A DNA stretch of 64,000 bases from UBA4644 sp900555855 (GCA_052289195.1 DAWAJD010000007.1:4135-68134); one strand, 5' to 3'; positions 16,853 to 26,331 are shown, counted from the first letter of the stretch. Made by a program: numbers and translations. The notes: generated by a model from the letters alone, not told the origin.

Positions 16853-18163
16853 GTGAAACTGAACAATGTGGAAAAGAAAGAAAAGAATCAGGTGGTGCTG
16901 AGCATCGCCGTGGAGCCCGAGGTCTTTGAGACCGCCTGTGAAAAGGCCTATCGTAAGAATGTTGGCTCCATCAATATTCAGGGCTTCCGCAAGGGCCATG
17001 CCCCCCGGAAGATCATCGAGAAGCTCTACGGCAAGGAGATCTTCTTTGAAGACGCCATGAACTTCTGCATCCCCGACGCTTACGAGGCCGCCGTGAAGGA
17101 AGCCGCGCTGGATGTGGTGTCTCAGCCCCAGATCGGCACGGTGGATGTCCAGGACGACGGCACCTTTGTCTTTGAGGCCGCTGTTTTTGTCAAGCCCCAG
17201 GTGGTCGTGAAGGATTACAAGGGCCTGGAAGCGGAAAAGGAAGACGATACCGTCACCGACGAAGAGGTCCAGGGCGAGCTGGATCGTCTGCAGCAGCGCA
17301 ATGCCCACCTGATCCCCGTGGAGCGGGAAGCGCAGAACGGCGATACGGCCAACATCGACTTTGAGGGCTTTGTGGACGGCGTTGCCTTCGATGGCGGCAA
17401 GGGCGAGAAGTTTGATCTGGTGCTGGGCTCCGGCACCTTTATCCCCGGCTTCGAGGAGCAGCTGGTGGGCAAGAAGGCCGGCGAGGCCTGCGAGGTCAAT
17501 GTGACCTTCCCCGAGGAATATCAGGAGAAGTCTCTGGCCGGCAAGCCTGCCGTCTTCAAATGCACCATCAATGAGGTGAAGGAATCCCAGAAGCCCGCGC
17601 TGGACGACGAGCTGGCCAAGGATGTTTCCGAGTTTGACACGCTGACTGAGCTGCGGGATGATATTCAGAAGAAGCTGAAGGAGCGCAAGGAGGCTGCTGC
17701 CAAAAACGCTTTCCAGGAGAAGCTGATGGATCAGGTCCTGCTGACCATGGACGCCGATATCCCCGCCGCCATGATCGAAAACCAGCTGGACCGCATCGAG
17801 GAGGATTTCGGCTACCGTCTGGCCATGCAGGGCATGAATCTGGACTCTTACCTGAAGATGCAGGGCATGGATCATGCCGCCTTCCGCAATATCTTCCGCT
17901 CTCAGGCGGAGCGTCAGGTGAAGGTCCGGCTGGCGCTGGAAGCCATCGCCAAGCAGGAAAAGCTGGAGGTCTCCGAGGCCGATGTGGAAGCAGAGTTCAA
18001 CAAGCTGGCGGAGCAGAACAAGATGGCCGTGGACAAGATCAAGGAGCTGCTGCCTGAGGAAGATCTGAAGATGGATCTGATGTGCCAGAAGGCCAATGAT
18101 TTCGTCTTGGACAACGCCGTGGCGAAGCCCGCCGCCAAGCAGGAAGAAAAGGCCGCGGAATAA
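16853..18163 (+). CDS. tig: Trigger factor (ribosome-associated chaperone/PPIase)
   Basis: 436 residues. The ribosome-binding domain contains the signature GFRKGHAPRKIIEKLYG (near 43-59); the FKBP-type PPIase domain follows (NIDFEGFVDGVAFDGGKGEKF, near 160-180); the rest is the helical chaperone arm. GTG 16853 is the start: it has AAGGAGG 8 bases upstream and gives the normal MKLNNVEKKEKNQ N-terminus; an earlier in-frame GTG at 16826 lacks a site. It is followed by clpP and clpX, the usual tig-clpP-clpX order. Confidence 0.96.
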   Translation: MKLNNVEKKEKNQVVLSIAVEPEVFETACEKAYRKNVGSINIQGFRKGHAPRKIIEKLYGKEIFFEDAMNFCIPDAYEAAVKEAALDVVSQPQIGTVDVQDDGTFVFEAAVFVKPQVVVKDYKGLEAEKEDDTVTDEEVQGELDRLQQRNAHLIPVEREAQNGDTANIDFEGFVDGVAFDGGKGEKFDLVLGSGTFIPGFEEQLVGKKAGEACEVNVTFPEEYQEKSLAGKPAVFKCTINEVKESQKPALDDELAKDVSEFDTLTELRDDIQKKLKERKEAAAKNAFQEKLMDQVLLTMDADIPAAMIENQLDRIEEDFGYRLAMQGMNLDSYLKMQGMDHAAFRNIFRSQAERQVKVRLALEAIAKQEKLEVSEADVEAEFNKLAEQNKMAVDKIKELLPEEDLKMDLMCQKANDFVLDNAVAKPAAKQEEKAAE

Positions 18164-18243
18164 TTTCGCCTTTCCGGGGCTCCGTCCCGAGAATCGACAG
18201 ATTTTTCATGCCGCAGGGCTTAAACTGATAGCAAATATCATCA

Positions 18244-18272
18244 CGGGAAGCGCCGCTTTGCAGCGCTTCCCG
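18244..18272 (+). other. Strong hairpin between tig and clpP
   Basis: A perfect 10-base stem (CGGGAAGCGC with its complement) and a 9-base loop. No T-run follows, so it may be a processing or attenuating structure rather than a full terminator. The rest of the 135-base interval shows nothing else clear. Confidence 0.5.
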
Positions 18273-18298
18273 CGTCGTACTTCAGAAAGGAGTATTTT

Positions 18299-18883
18299 AT
18301 GTCTTATATTCCCATGGTAGTGGAGCAGACCAACCGGGGCGAGCGGTCCTACGATATCTTCTCCCGGCTGCTCAATGACCGGGTCATCATTCTTTCGGAA
18401 GAGGTCAACGATACCACCGCCAGTCTGATCGTGGCCCAGCTTTTGTATCTGGAGGCCCAGGATCCGGACAAGGACATCAGCTTTTATATCAACAGCCCCG
18501 GCGGCTCCATCACGGCGGGCATGGCGATCTACGACACCATGCAGTATATCAACTGCGATGTTTCCACCATCTGCATCGGCATGGCCGCCAGCATGGGCGC
18601 GTTTTTGCTGCAGGCGGGGGCCAAGGGCAAGCGGATGGCGCTGCCCAACAGCGAGATCCTGATCCACCAGCCGCTGATGGGCGGTCTGCAGGGACAGGCT
18701 ACCGACATTAAAATTCACGCGGACCATATCGTCTCGCTCCGCTCCAAGCTGAACCGGATCATGAGCGAGCGCACCGGCCAGCCGCTGGATGTCATCGAGC
18801 GCGACACAGAGCGGGACCACTATATGACGGCGGAGGAAGCCTGCGCCTATGGTCTGATCGACAAGGTGATCGTAAAGCGCTGA
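18299..18883 (+). CDS. clpP: ATP-dependent Clp protease proteolytic subunit
   Basis: 194 residues, standard ClpP length. Catalytic Ser is in GMAASMGAFLLQAG (near residue 97), His in PNSEILIHQPLMGG (near 122), and Asp in the later VIERDTERDHYM block (near 171). The N-terminal MSYIPMVVEQTNRGERSYDI is typical. It forms the tetradecameric chamber fed by ClpX, encoded 31 bases downstream. GAAAGGAG ribosome binding site. Confidence 0.97.
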   Translation: MSYIPMVVEQTNRGERSYDIFSRLLNDRVIILSEEVNDTTASLIVAQLLYLEAQDPDKDISFYINSPGGSITAGMAIYDTMQYINCDVSTICIGMAASMGAFLLQAGAKGKRMALPNSEILIHQPLMGGLQGQATDIKIHADHIVSLRSKLNRIMSERTGQPLDVIERDTERDHYMTAEEACAYGLIDKVIVKR

Positions 18884-18914
18884 AGCTTTCCACGCCTTGA
18901 AATAAGGAGCTTTT

Positions 18915-20165
18915 ATGGCAAACAATGAAAAGAAAGAGGTGCGCTGCAGCTTTTGCGGCCGCACACAGGATGAAGTAAAGCGGCTGATCGCCGGACCCAA
19001 CGCCTATATCTGCAACGAATGTGTGGATATCTGCGCCGATCTGGTCCGGGAGGAGGAAGAGGACGAGGCCGCAGAGGGCCGCTTCCAGCTGGACGGCAAG
19101 CTGCCCAAGCCTGCGGAAATGAAGGCCGCGCTGGATGAATATGTCATCGGGCAGGACCGGGCCAAGATCGCTCTTTGCGTGGCGGTCTATAATCATTATA
19201 AGCGCATCCTGCATCCGGACGCAGATGTGGAGATCCAGAAGAGCAACATCCTGATGATCGGCCCCACCGGCAGCGGCAAGACCCATCTGGCCCAGACGCT
19301 GGCCCGCAGCATGAAGGTCCCCTTCGCCATTGCCGACGCCACCACCCTTACCGAGGCCGGCTATGTGGGCGAGGATGTGGAAAATATCCTGCTGCGCCTG
19401 ATCCAGGCGGCGGACTATGATGTGGAGCTGGCCCAGCGGGGCATCATCTATATCGACGAGCTGGATAAGATCGCCCGCAAGAGCGAAAATCCCTCCATCA
19501 CCCGGGATGTTTCCGGCGAGGGCGTGCAGCAGGCACTGCTGAAGATTTTGGAGGGCACCGTGGCCAATGTCCCGCCCCAGGGCGGCCGGAAGCACCCCCA
19601 GCAGGAATTCATCCAGATCGACACCTCCAACATCCTCTTTATCTGCGGCGGCGCCTTTGACGGCCTGGAAAAGGTCATTGAGAAGCGCGTTGGCAAGCAG
19701 GGCATCGGCTTCGGCGCGGAGGTCCATTCCAAACAGACGGCAGACGCCTCCGCCCTGATGCGTCAGGTGGAGCCGCACGATGTGCTGAAGTTCGGCATCA
19801 TCCCCGAGCTGGTGGGCCGTCTGCCCGTGCTGGTAACGCTGGATCCGCTGGACAAGCCTGCGCTGATGCGCATTTTGACGGAGCCGAAAAACGCGCTGAC
19901 CCGGCAGTATGCCAAGCTGATGGAATACGACGGCGTTCATCTGGAGTTTGAGCCGGCGGCGCTGGAGGCCATTGCCGAAAAGGCGCTGCAGCTGCACACC
20001 GGCGCCCGCGGCCTGCGCTCGGTGATCGAAGGCGTCATGACCAATGTGATGTTCAAAACGCCCTCCGACGGCAGCATTATCGGCGTCCGGATCACGGCAG
20101 ACGCCGTCAACGGCAAGGGCGAGCCGGAGCTGATCCGGGGCGCCGTTCCCAGAAAGCCAAACTGA
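18915..20165 (+). CDS. clpX: ATP-dependent Clp protease ATP-binding subunit ClpX
   Basis: 416 residues. The N-terminal zinc domain has CSFCGRTQDEVKRL and CNECVDIC. The AAA+ core shows Walker A GPTGSGKTHLAQ, Walker B IIYIDELDKIA, the pore loop GYVGEDVE and sensor-2 TGARGLRSVIE. ClpX unfolds substrates for ClpP. ATAAGGAGC ribosome binding site; a terminator follows. Confidence 0.98.
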   Translation: MANNEKKEVRCSFCGRTQDEVKRLIAGPNAYICNECVDICADLVREEEEDEAAEGRFQLDGKLPKPAEMKAALDEYVIGQDRAKIALCVAVYNHYKRILHPDADVEIQKSNILMIGPTGSGKTHLAQTLARSMKVPFAIADATTLTEAGYVGEDVENILLRLIQAADYDVELAQRGIIYIDELDKIARKSENPSITRDVSGEGVQQALLKILEGTVANVPPQGGRKHPQQEFIQIDTSNILFICGGAFDGLEKVIEKRVGKQGIGFGAEVHSKQTADASALMRQVEPHDVLKFGIIPELVGRLPVLVTLDPLDKPALMRILTEPKNALTRQYAKLMEYDGVHLEFEPAALEAIAEKALQLHTGARGLRSVIEGVMTNVMFKTPSDGSIIGVRITADAVNGKGEPELIRGAVPRKPN

Positions 20166-20182
20166 GATCTTCCCGCGCTTCA

Positions 20183-20217
20183 CGCTGTATCTGTTTTTGA
20201 CGGATACAGCGTTTTTT
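20183..20217 (+). terminator. Rho-independent terminator of clpX
   Basis: Nine-base stem CGCTGTATC / GATACAGCG (20183-20191 with 20203-20211) followed by six T. Confidence 0.92.
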
Positions 20218-20301
20218 GTTGTTTCTTCGGGTTCCTGTCTTTTATTTTTTGAAATACCGTGTTATAATGAAATATCAACTCGAAACATCGGAGGAAGCGC
20301 T

Positions 20302-21168
20302 ATGGATAAGCCTCGTTTTCAGAATAGAAGTCAGGATCAGAAAAACCGCCGTCCCCGTCCCGCCGGCTGGCAGAAGGACAGGCCCCGCCGGCCCGGCTCC
20401 GCCTTTGCGGCGATGGAGCAGCTGGACGCCCCGGAGCGGCAGACTGAGGAGGGCCTGATCGAGGGCCGCAACGCCGTCTGGGAGGCGCTGCAGTCGGAGC
20501 GTCAGCTGGACAAGCTGCTGGTGGCCCAGGGGGCCCAGGGCGTGGGCCATATCATTTCCGCCGCCCGGGCTGCCGGCGTCCCTGTGCAGGAATGTGACCG
20601 GCGCAAGCTGGATAAGATGAGCGTCACCGGCTCCCATCAGGGCGTTATCGCGCTGGGCGCTGCGGCAGAATACCGGACGCTGGAGGATATCCTTGCCCTT
20701 GCGGAGCAGCGGGGTGAAAAGCCGCTGCTGGTGCTCTGCGACGGCATTACCGACCCCCACAATCTGGGCGCAATCATCCGCTCCTGCGAGGTGTTGGGCG
20801 GCCATGGCGTGGTGGTCCCGCGGCATCGCAGCGCCGGATTGAACGCCGCCTGCGCCAAGGCGGCTGCCGGTGCGCTGGAGCATCTGCCCGTGGCGAAGTG
20901 CGCCAATCTGGGCCAGGCCATCGCGGAGCTGAAAAAGCGCGGCGTATTTATTCTGGCGGCGGATATGGGCGGCGAGCCTGCCGCCAGCGTGGATTTTGAC
21001 CTGCCCTGCGCCATCGTCATCGGCGCGGAGGGCAGCGGCGTTTCCGAGGGCGTCCGCAAGGCGGCGGACCGGATCATCAGCATCCCGCAGAAGGGCAGGA
21101 TCCAGTCGCTGAACGCCTCCAATGCGGCGGCGATCCTGCTGTATGAAGCGCTGCGGCAGCGCGGCTGA
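20302..21168 (+). CDS. 23S rRNA (guanosine-2'-O-)-methyltransferase, RlmB/TrmH family
   Basis: 288 residues. After a basic, low-complexity N-terminal region, the SpoU substrate-binding domain begins with GLIEGRNAVWEALQ (near 51), and the knotted SPOUT core shows LCDGITDPHNLGAIIRSCE, IVIGAEGSGVS and IQSLNASNAAAI. These motifs fit 2'-O-ribose methyltransferases such as RlmB. ATG 20302 has GGAGG and gives the sensible start; an in-frame start at 20197 lies in the clpX terminator. A TATAAT hexamer stands at 20263-20268 without a clear -35. Confidence 0.93.
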   Translation: MDKPRFQNRSQDQKNRRPRPAGWQKDRPRRPGSAFAAMEQLDAPERQTEEGLIEGRNAVWEALQSERQLDKLLVAQGAQGVGHIISAARAAGVPVQECDRRKLDKMSVTGSHQGVIALGAAAEYRTLEDILALAEQRGEKPLLVLCDGITDPHNLGAIIRSCEVLGGHGVVVPRHRSAGLNAACAKAAAGALEHLPVAKCANLGQAIAELKKRGVFILAADMGGEPAASVDFDLPCAIVIGAEGSGVSEGVRKAADRIISIPQKGRIQSLNASNAAAILLYEALRQRG

Positions 21169-21194
21169 GCCAGCTGCCGGAAAGGAGAAGACCC

Positions 21195-23628
21195 GTGTCT
21201 GATCATCAGGACGAACATGATCTGATCGAAGATATCATTGCGGAGTTTCGGGATGCGCCTGCGTCCCGCTCCGGGCCGGAGGGAAGCCCCGCCGCGCCGG
21301 AGGACGATCTGGAGGCGCTGCTGGCCTCTGTCCGCGCAATGACGGAGGACGCGCCGTCGGTGCCGGAAGAAGCCCCTTCGGAACCGGTCCCGGCGGAGGT
21401 GCAGGAGCCGCAGGCGGAAGCCGCCCCTTCGGGACCGCCCGCTTCCGCAGCGCCGGAGCAGCCCTCTGCCGCAAAAGAAAACACTCCGACGGAATCACCC
21501 AGACCTGCAACGCTGGAGGAACGGCTGCAGGCCAGAAATATCACGGTGGAGACGCTGGATCTTTCCCGCCCGTCTCCGAAAAAGCGGCAAGCCCCGGAAG
21601 CACAGAACGCGCAAAACGCGCAAAACGCGCCGGAAGCCCCGGCAGCTCCGGAAGAACCGGAGCTGCTCCCCCTGGAAAGACGGAAAAAGCCGAAAAAAGC
21701 GCCGCTGGTCTTCCCAAAAGCGCCTTCGGCAGCGCNNNNNNNNNNCTTCTGTGCCGGCGGAGGAGCCGCCGGAGGAACCGGCTGCAGAGCACGCGCTCCC
21801 GCAGGAAAAGGGGAAAAAGCGCCGCAGGAAAAAAGCGCCCGCGGAGGAGCCGGAGGAGGGCGCTCCGCTGCAGGCGGTGGCCTGGGAAAATGAAGAAGCG
21901 GAGGAACACCCGGAGCATGCGGATTTTGACCCCGAGCTGCCGCCCCGGCGGCCCCTGCCTTACGATCTGGTGAACCAGCCCTGTGAGGATCCGGCCCAAA
22001 TGGCCCAGAAGCTGCGGAAAAAGCTGGGCTCCATGGCGGCGCGGCTGCTGCTGACCGTGGTTCCGGCTGCGGTGTCTGTTTATCTCACCGGCGCAGTCTA
22101 CCGCAGCTGGCCGCTGCCGGCCGCCCTGACTTATACGGCGATCCCCGGAGAATACTGCCTGGGGCTGGCGGGGCTGCTGCTGATCGCCATGCTGCTCTGT
22201 CATGAGACGGTCCTGTCCGGCCTGTGGCGGCTGGTCCGCGGCCGGCCCACGCTGGACAGCATCGCGGCGGTCTCCTGTCTGCTCTGCCTGACGGACTGCC
22301 TTTTGCCCTATTTTCTGCCCCAGTGGCGGCAGGGCCTGCCCTGCGCCTGCGTGAACATCGCAACGCTGCTGTTTTCCCAGATCGCAAAGCGGCAGCGCTA
22401 TGAGGCGCTGCGCCGCAACTACAAATCCATCGCCATGGGCGCATCTCCCATGAGCGTCAAGCTCTATTCCGACGGCCGCGTTCAGGATATGGCCGTCAAG
22501 ACCCAGAGCGGCGTGGAGATCGAGCCGGAAGCGCTTTCGGAGCATGATTTCACGGAGCGCTTTGCCTGCTATTATGCGCCGGTGATGCTGGTGCTGGCGG
22601 CGGCGCTGGCCTTCAGCGCCAGCGTCGGAAAAGGGGAGCCCCTCCGCCTGATCTGGAGCTTTTCCGCCATTCTTTCCGCGGCTGCGCCCATGTGTCTGCT
22701 GCTTTCCTCCAGCGCCGCGGCAAAGACGCTGGGAAAGAAGCTCTATACCTCCGGAAGCCTGCTGCTCAACGCCAGGAAAGCCGGAAAGCTTGCCAGATGC
22801 CGCAGCGCCGCGCTGCGGGATGCGGATCTTTTTCCTGCGGGGACGGTGGCCATCACCGGCATGAAGGCCGCGGAGCATCAATCGCCGGAGGAACTTTTGG
22901 GCTGCACGGCGTCGCTGCTGCAGGAGGTGGGCGGCGGCCTGGGCAAGTGCTTTGTGGATTTTGCCCGGCAGCAGTATATCGTCCCAAACAAGGCCCGGGA
23001 GCTGCGCTTTTTCGATACCCGCGGCATCTGCGCCACGGTCAGCGGCCGCTATGTGCAGGTGGGAACGGCCAATTATCTCACCCGGACCGGCGTCCCCATC
23101 GCCTTCGGGCAGAAGGTCAAAAATAATATCTTTATCGCCATCAACGCGCAGTTTGCCGGGGTTTTTTCTCTGCGGTATACGGCCCAGCCTGCGGTCTACG
23201 GTGCGTTTGGTCTGCTGAAGCAGGCCCGGGTGCGGCCGGTGCTGGCCCTGCGGGATATGCTCCAGACCCAAAGCCAGATCGAAGCGCTGTTTGACCTGAA
23301 GCGCAGCACCACCTATCTTCCGGAGCTGGAGGAGCGGCTGAACTATTCCGAAGCATCCTTCGGCAGGGAGGAGGAGACGCTGGCGCTGCTGTTCCGCGAC
23401 GGCGCGATGCCCCTCTCCGAGACCCTCTGCGCCGCAAAAAAATGGAAGCGCGCCGCGTTTTGGGGCTGTCTGCTGGGGACGCTCTGCGCCCTGGGTGGCA
23501 TGATGATCCTGGCCTTTCTGACGGGGAAGGGGGCCTTTTCCGCGGCCGATCCCTGCAATATTTTGCTCTATTTGCTGCTCTGGTCCATGCCTGTAAAGCT
23601 GGTCCGGGGTATCATAACCAAAAATTAA
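21195..23628 (+). CDS. P-type-ATPase-like membrane protein lacking catalytic motifs (interrupted by gap)
   Basis: About 810 residues once the gap is closed. Residues about 1-260 are a cytoplasmic Pro/Ala/Glu-rich tail with repeats (AQNAQNAQNAPEAP). The rest follows the order of a heavy-metal P-type ATPase, but with lost residues: SAAAPMCLLLSSSAAAKTLG where CPC should be (near 493), ADLFPAGTVAITG where DKTGTLT should be (near 545), RFFDTRGICATVSGRYVQVG as the nucleotide-domain GRGV segment (near 605), RPVLALRDM instead of the TGD segment (near 680), LFRDGAMPLSETLC instead of GDGxNDxPAL (near 734), and two last membrane segments. The actuator domain is nearly absent. Likely a pseudoenzyme with a structural or regulatory role. 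It starts 26 bases after the methyltransferase gene with AAAGGAG. Confidence 0.75.
21736..21745. other. Assembly gap (10 N) inside the P-type-ATPase-like gene
   Basis: Frame before and after differs; 9 or 12 missing bases would restore one frame. The gap lies in the low-complexity Pro/Ala-rich tail. Confidence 0.95.
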
Positions 23629-23682
23629 AAGACAAATTTGGGCGTTTTTTTACAGAACTTCTGAAATTTGCGAAAAAACCTG

Positions 23683-23711
23683 TTGAAATATCCCAGCATT
23701 TCCGGTATAAT
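23683..23711 (+). promoter_or_regulatory. Sigma-A-type promoter for the EF-G-like gene
   Basis: TTGAAA (23683-23688), 17-base spacer, TATAAT (23706-23711), 60 bases upstream of the start codon. Confidence 0.8.
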
Positions 23712-23770
23712 GGAAAAGTAAACTGTCTGAATCAGCATTTACCAATACAAAGCTTGAAGGAGAGAAAACT

Positions 23771-25843
23771 ATGGCATATCCCATTGAAAAGATTCGCAAT
23801 GTTTGTCTGTTGGGTCACGGTGGAGACGGTAAAACCTCTCTGCTGGAAAGCCTGCTTTATCGCACCGGCGGCACTGACCGGCTTGGCAAGGTCGCAGACG
23901 GTACCACGGTCAGCGACTATGATCCGGAGGAAATCAAACGCCAGATCTCTATTCAGGCTTCCCTGGCTCCGGTGGAGTATGAAGGCCATGTGCTGAACTT
24001 CATCGACACGCCCGGCTTCTTTGATTTTGACGGCGAGGTGGCCCAGGCCATGCGCGTGGCAGACTGCGGCGTTATCGTGGTCACCGCCAAGAGCGGCTGC
24101 GCCGTTGGCACGGAAAAGGCCTTTAAGCGCCTGAGCAAGGCCGGTCTGCCCCGGTTCTTCTACATCTCCAAGATCGACGAGGAAAACGCCGATTACGAAA
24201 AGGCCTACAACAGCCTGCGGGATGCCTTCGGCATCAGCGTCACGCCCTTCATCATCCCCCTGATCGAAGGCGGCAAGCCCACCGGCGTCATCAATCTGGT
24301 CAACAAGAAGGCCTTTAAGGCCGAGGGCAACAAGACCGTGGAGGTCCCCGTTCCCGCCGAGCAGGAGAGCCAGATCGAAGAGCTCCGCGCCGCGCTGATC
24401 GAATCCGTGGCCGAGACCTCTGAGGCGCTGATGGAAAAATTCTTCGAGGGCGAGGAGTTTACCAAGGAAGAGCTGGTGGAGGGCCTCCGCACCGGTATCC
24501 ACGACGGCACGCTGGCTCCCGTGGTCTGCGGCAGCGCCTTTACCGGCGTCGGCACCATGCAGCTGCTTTATACGCTGGTGAACTTTGCCCCCAACCCCGC
24601 CGAGGTCCGCACCGAAAAGGGCACGGATGCCGACGGCAACGCGGTGGAGCTGAAGTATGATCCCAACGGCAAGCCCGTGGCCTTCGTCTTCAAGACCGTG
24701 GCCGATCAGTATGGCCGCTTCTCCTATTTCAAGGTCATCTCCGGCAAGGTCACCGCGGACATGGTCCTGCAGAACACCAACACCGAGACCCAGGAAAAAA
24801 TGGGCCATATCTATATCGTCAAGGGAAAGAAGAACATTGAGGTCAAGGAGATCGGCTGCGGCGATATCGGCGCCGTTTCCAAGCTCAACAACACCCGCAC
24901 CGGCGATACCCTGTGCGATCCCAGCCTGAACATCCGGCTGGACGGCATCCAGTATGCCGAGCCCTGCTACAGCCAGGCGGTCTCCGCCAAGACCAAGGGC
25001 GGCGAGGAAAAGATCGCTGCCGGCCTGACCCGTCTGAAGGACGAGGATCCCACCTTCACCATCGTCAACAACGCCGAGACTAAGCAGATGGTCATTTCCG
25101 GCGCCGGCGATATCCACATTGATGTCCTGTGCTCCAAGCTGAAGAGCAAGTTCGGCGTGGAGGTCGAGCTGAGCGATCCCAAGGTGGCTTACCGCGAGAC
25201 CATCCGCAAGAAGGTCACGCTGATCGAGGGCAACCACAAGAAGCAGTCTGGCGGTCATGGCCAGTATGGCAATGTCAAGATGAACTTCGAGCCCATCGAG
25301 GGCGACGGCTTTGAGTTCGCGGAAGAGGTCTTCGGCGGAAGCGTCCCCAAAAACTTCTTCCCGGCCGTGGAAAAGGGCATCCGCGAGGCCATGGAGCATG
25401 GCGTTCTGGCCGGCTTCCCCATGGTGGGCCTGAAGGCCACGCTGGTGGACGGCAAATACCATCCCGTGGATTCCAACGAGCTTTCCTTCAAGATGGCCGC
25501 CCGTCTGGCCTATAAGGCCGGCATCCCCCAGGCCAATCCCGTCATTCTGGAGCCCGTGGGCAGCCTGAAGGTCTATATCCCCGATTCCTACATGGGCGAT
25601 ATCATCGGCGATCTGAATAAGCGCCGCGGCCGCGTTATGGGCATGAACCCCGCGGAAGACGGTCTGCAGCTGGTGGAGGCCGAGGTCCCCATGAGCGAAG
25701 TGGCGGACTACGCCATCACTCTCCGCTCCATGACCCAGGGCAGAGGCTCCTTCAGCGTGAAGTTTGAACGGTATGAGCCCGTCCCCGCCGAGGTCCAGGA
25801 GAAGATCATCGCCGACGCCAAGTTCGAGGACGACGACGAATAA
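23771..25843 (+). CDS. Elongation factor G-like GTPase (non-canonical paralogue)
   Basis: 690 residues with the five-domain EF-G layout. The GTPase motifs differ from true EF-G: G1 is GHGGDGKTSLLESLLY, the switch-II motif is DTPGFFDF (Phe in place of the catalytic His of DTPGH), and G4 reads SKID rather than NKxD. Domain II onward is well conserved, including GGHGQYGNVKMNFEP of domain IV and RGRVMGMNP of domain V. This is the EF-G-like branch found in many Firmicutes beside canonical fusA; a role other than normal translocation is inferred. It has AAGGAGAG and its own promoter. Confidence 0.9.
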   Translation: MAYPIEKIRNVCLLGHGGDGKTSLLESLLYRTGGTDRLGKVADGTTVSDYDPEEIKRQISIQASLAPVEYEGHVLNFIDTPGFFDFDGEVAQAMRVADCGVIVVTAKSGCAVGTEKAFKRLSKAGLPRFFYISKIDEENADYEKAYNSLRDAFGISVTPFIIPLIEGGKPTGVINLVNKKAFKAEGNKTVEVPVPAEQESQIEELRAALIESVAETSEALMEKFFEGEEFTKEELVEGLRTGIHDGTLAPVVCGSAFTGVGTMQLLYTLVNFAPNPAEVRTEKGTDADGNAVELKYDPNGKPVAFVFKTVADQYGRFSYFKVISGKVTADMVLQNTNTETQEKMGHIYIVKGKKNIEVKEIGCGDIGAVSKLNNTRTGDTLCDPSLNIRLDGIQYAEPCYSQAVSAKTKGGEEKIAAGLTRLKDEDPTFTIVNNAETKQMVISGAGDIHIDVLCSKLKSKFGVEVELSDPKVAYRETIRKKVTLIEGNHKKQSGGHGQYGNVKMNFEPIEGDGFEFAEEVFGGSVPKNFFPAVEKGIREAMEHGVLAGFPMVGLKATLVDGKYHPVDSNELSFKMAARLAYKAGIPQANPVILEPVGSLKVYIPDSYMGDIIGDLNKRRGRVMGMNPAEDGLQLVEAEVPMSEVADYAITLRSMTQGRGSFSVKFERYEPVPAEVQEKIIADAKFEDDDE

Positions 25844-25876
25844 TCCCTTGCCCTCCGGCAAGCGCAAAAGCAGCAC

Positions 25877-25918
25877 AGGTGCTGTATCCGGCAATTCTCC
25901 GGGTACAGCGCCTTTTTT
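25877..25918 (+). terminator. Rho-independent terminator
   Basis: Imperfect long stem AGGTGCTGTATCCGG / CCGGGTACAGCGCCT followed by six T. Confidence 0.88.
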
Positions 25919-25938
25919 CACGCAGGGGCCCTCTGCAG

Positions 25939-25967
25939 TTGACAAGCGCTTCTTAGACCTCTATAAT
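25939..25967 (+). promoter_or_regulatory. Sigma-A-type promoter for the CsoR-type repressor gene
   Basis: TTGACA (25939-25944), 17-base spacer, TATAAT (25962-25967): consensus in both hexamers. Confidence 0.85.
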
Positions 25968-25973
25968 GAACAT

Positions 25974-25989
25974 ATACCCCTTACTGTAT
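25974..25989 (+). promoter_or_regulatory. Imperfect CsoR-type operator (autoregulation)
   Basis: ATACCC-N4-CTGTAT directly after the -10 of the repressor promoter. The left half equals that of the two boxes before the metal ATPase; the right half matches four of six bases of GGGTAT. Confidence 0.5.
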
Positions 25990-26001
25990 GGAGGAAACGC
26001 T

Positions 26002-26277
26002 ATGAAACAATGTATGGATGCGGAAAACCTGCATCGGCGTCTGAAAAAAATCATCGGACAGGTGCAGGCCATCGACCGGATGATCGAGGAGGACATCCCC
26101 TGCGAGGATGTTCTGGCCCAGATCAACGCCGCAAAATCCGCCCTCCACGGCTGCGGAAAGGTCGTTTTGGAAGGGCATATCAAGCATTGCGTGCGGGACG
26201 GCATCGAACACGGCGACGCCGATAAGACCATCGAAAGCTTTACCAAGGCCGTGGAACGCTTTGCCAATATGCAGTAA
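26002..26277 (+). CDS. Metal-sensing transcriptional repressor, CsoR/RcnR family
   Basis: 91 residues, all helical. The family pattern is clear: RRLKKIIGQVQAIDRMIEED, a Cys in IPCEDVL, then HIKHCV, giving the Cys-His-Cys metal site of CsoR-type proteins (near residues 34, 60 and 63). ATG 26002 has GGAGG upstream. Such proteins leave DNA when metal (often Cu(I)) binds. ATACCC-N4-GGGTAT boxes lie before the downstream ATPase and a weaker one before this gene, so both units are probably its targets. Metal is likely copper but not proven. Confidence 0.92.
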   Translation: MKQCMDAENLHRRLKKIIGQVQAIDRMIEEDIPCEDVLAQINAAKSALHGCGKVVLEGHIKHCVRDGIEHGDADKTIESFTKAVERFANMQ

Positions 26278-26292
26278 CGCCTGCGCGCTATG

Positions 26293-26325
26293 AAAGTCAG
26301 TCTGCCGGACTGACTTTTCTTTTTT
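26293..26325 (+). terminator. Rho-independent terminator of the CsoR-type gene
   Basis: Ten-base stem AAAGTCAGTC / GACTGACTTT with a 5-base loop, followed by a T-rich run. Confidence 0.9.
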
Positions 26326-26331
26326 ATGCCC

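Noticed and set aside
18244..18272. Hairpin after tig as a Rho-independent terminator
   Set aside because: The stem is strong but no T-run follows, so it is listed only as a hairpin.
23629..23682. Possible terminator after the P-type-ATPase-like gene
   Set aside because: There is a T-run at about 23645-23651 but only a weak, A+T-rich stem before it.
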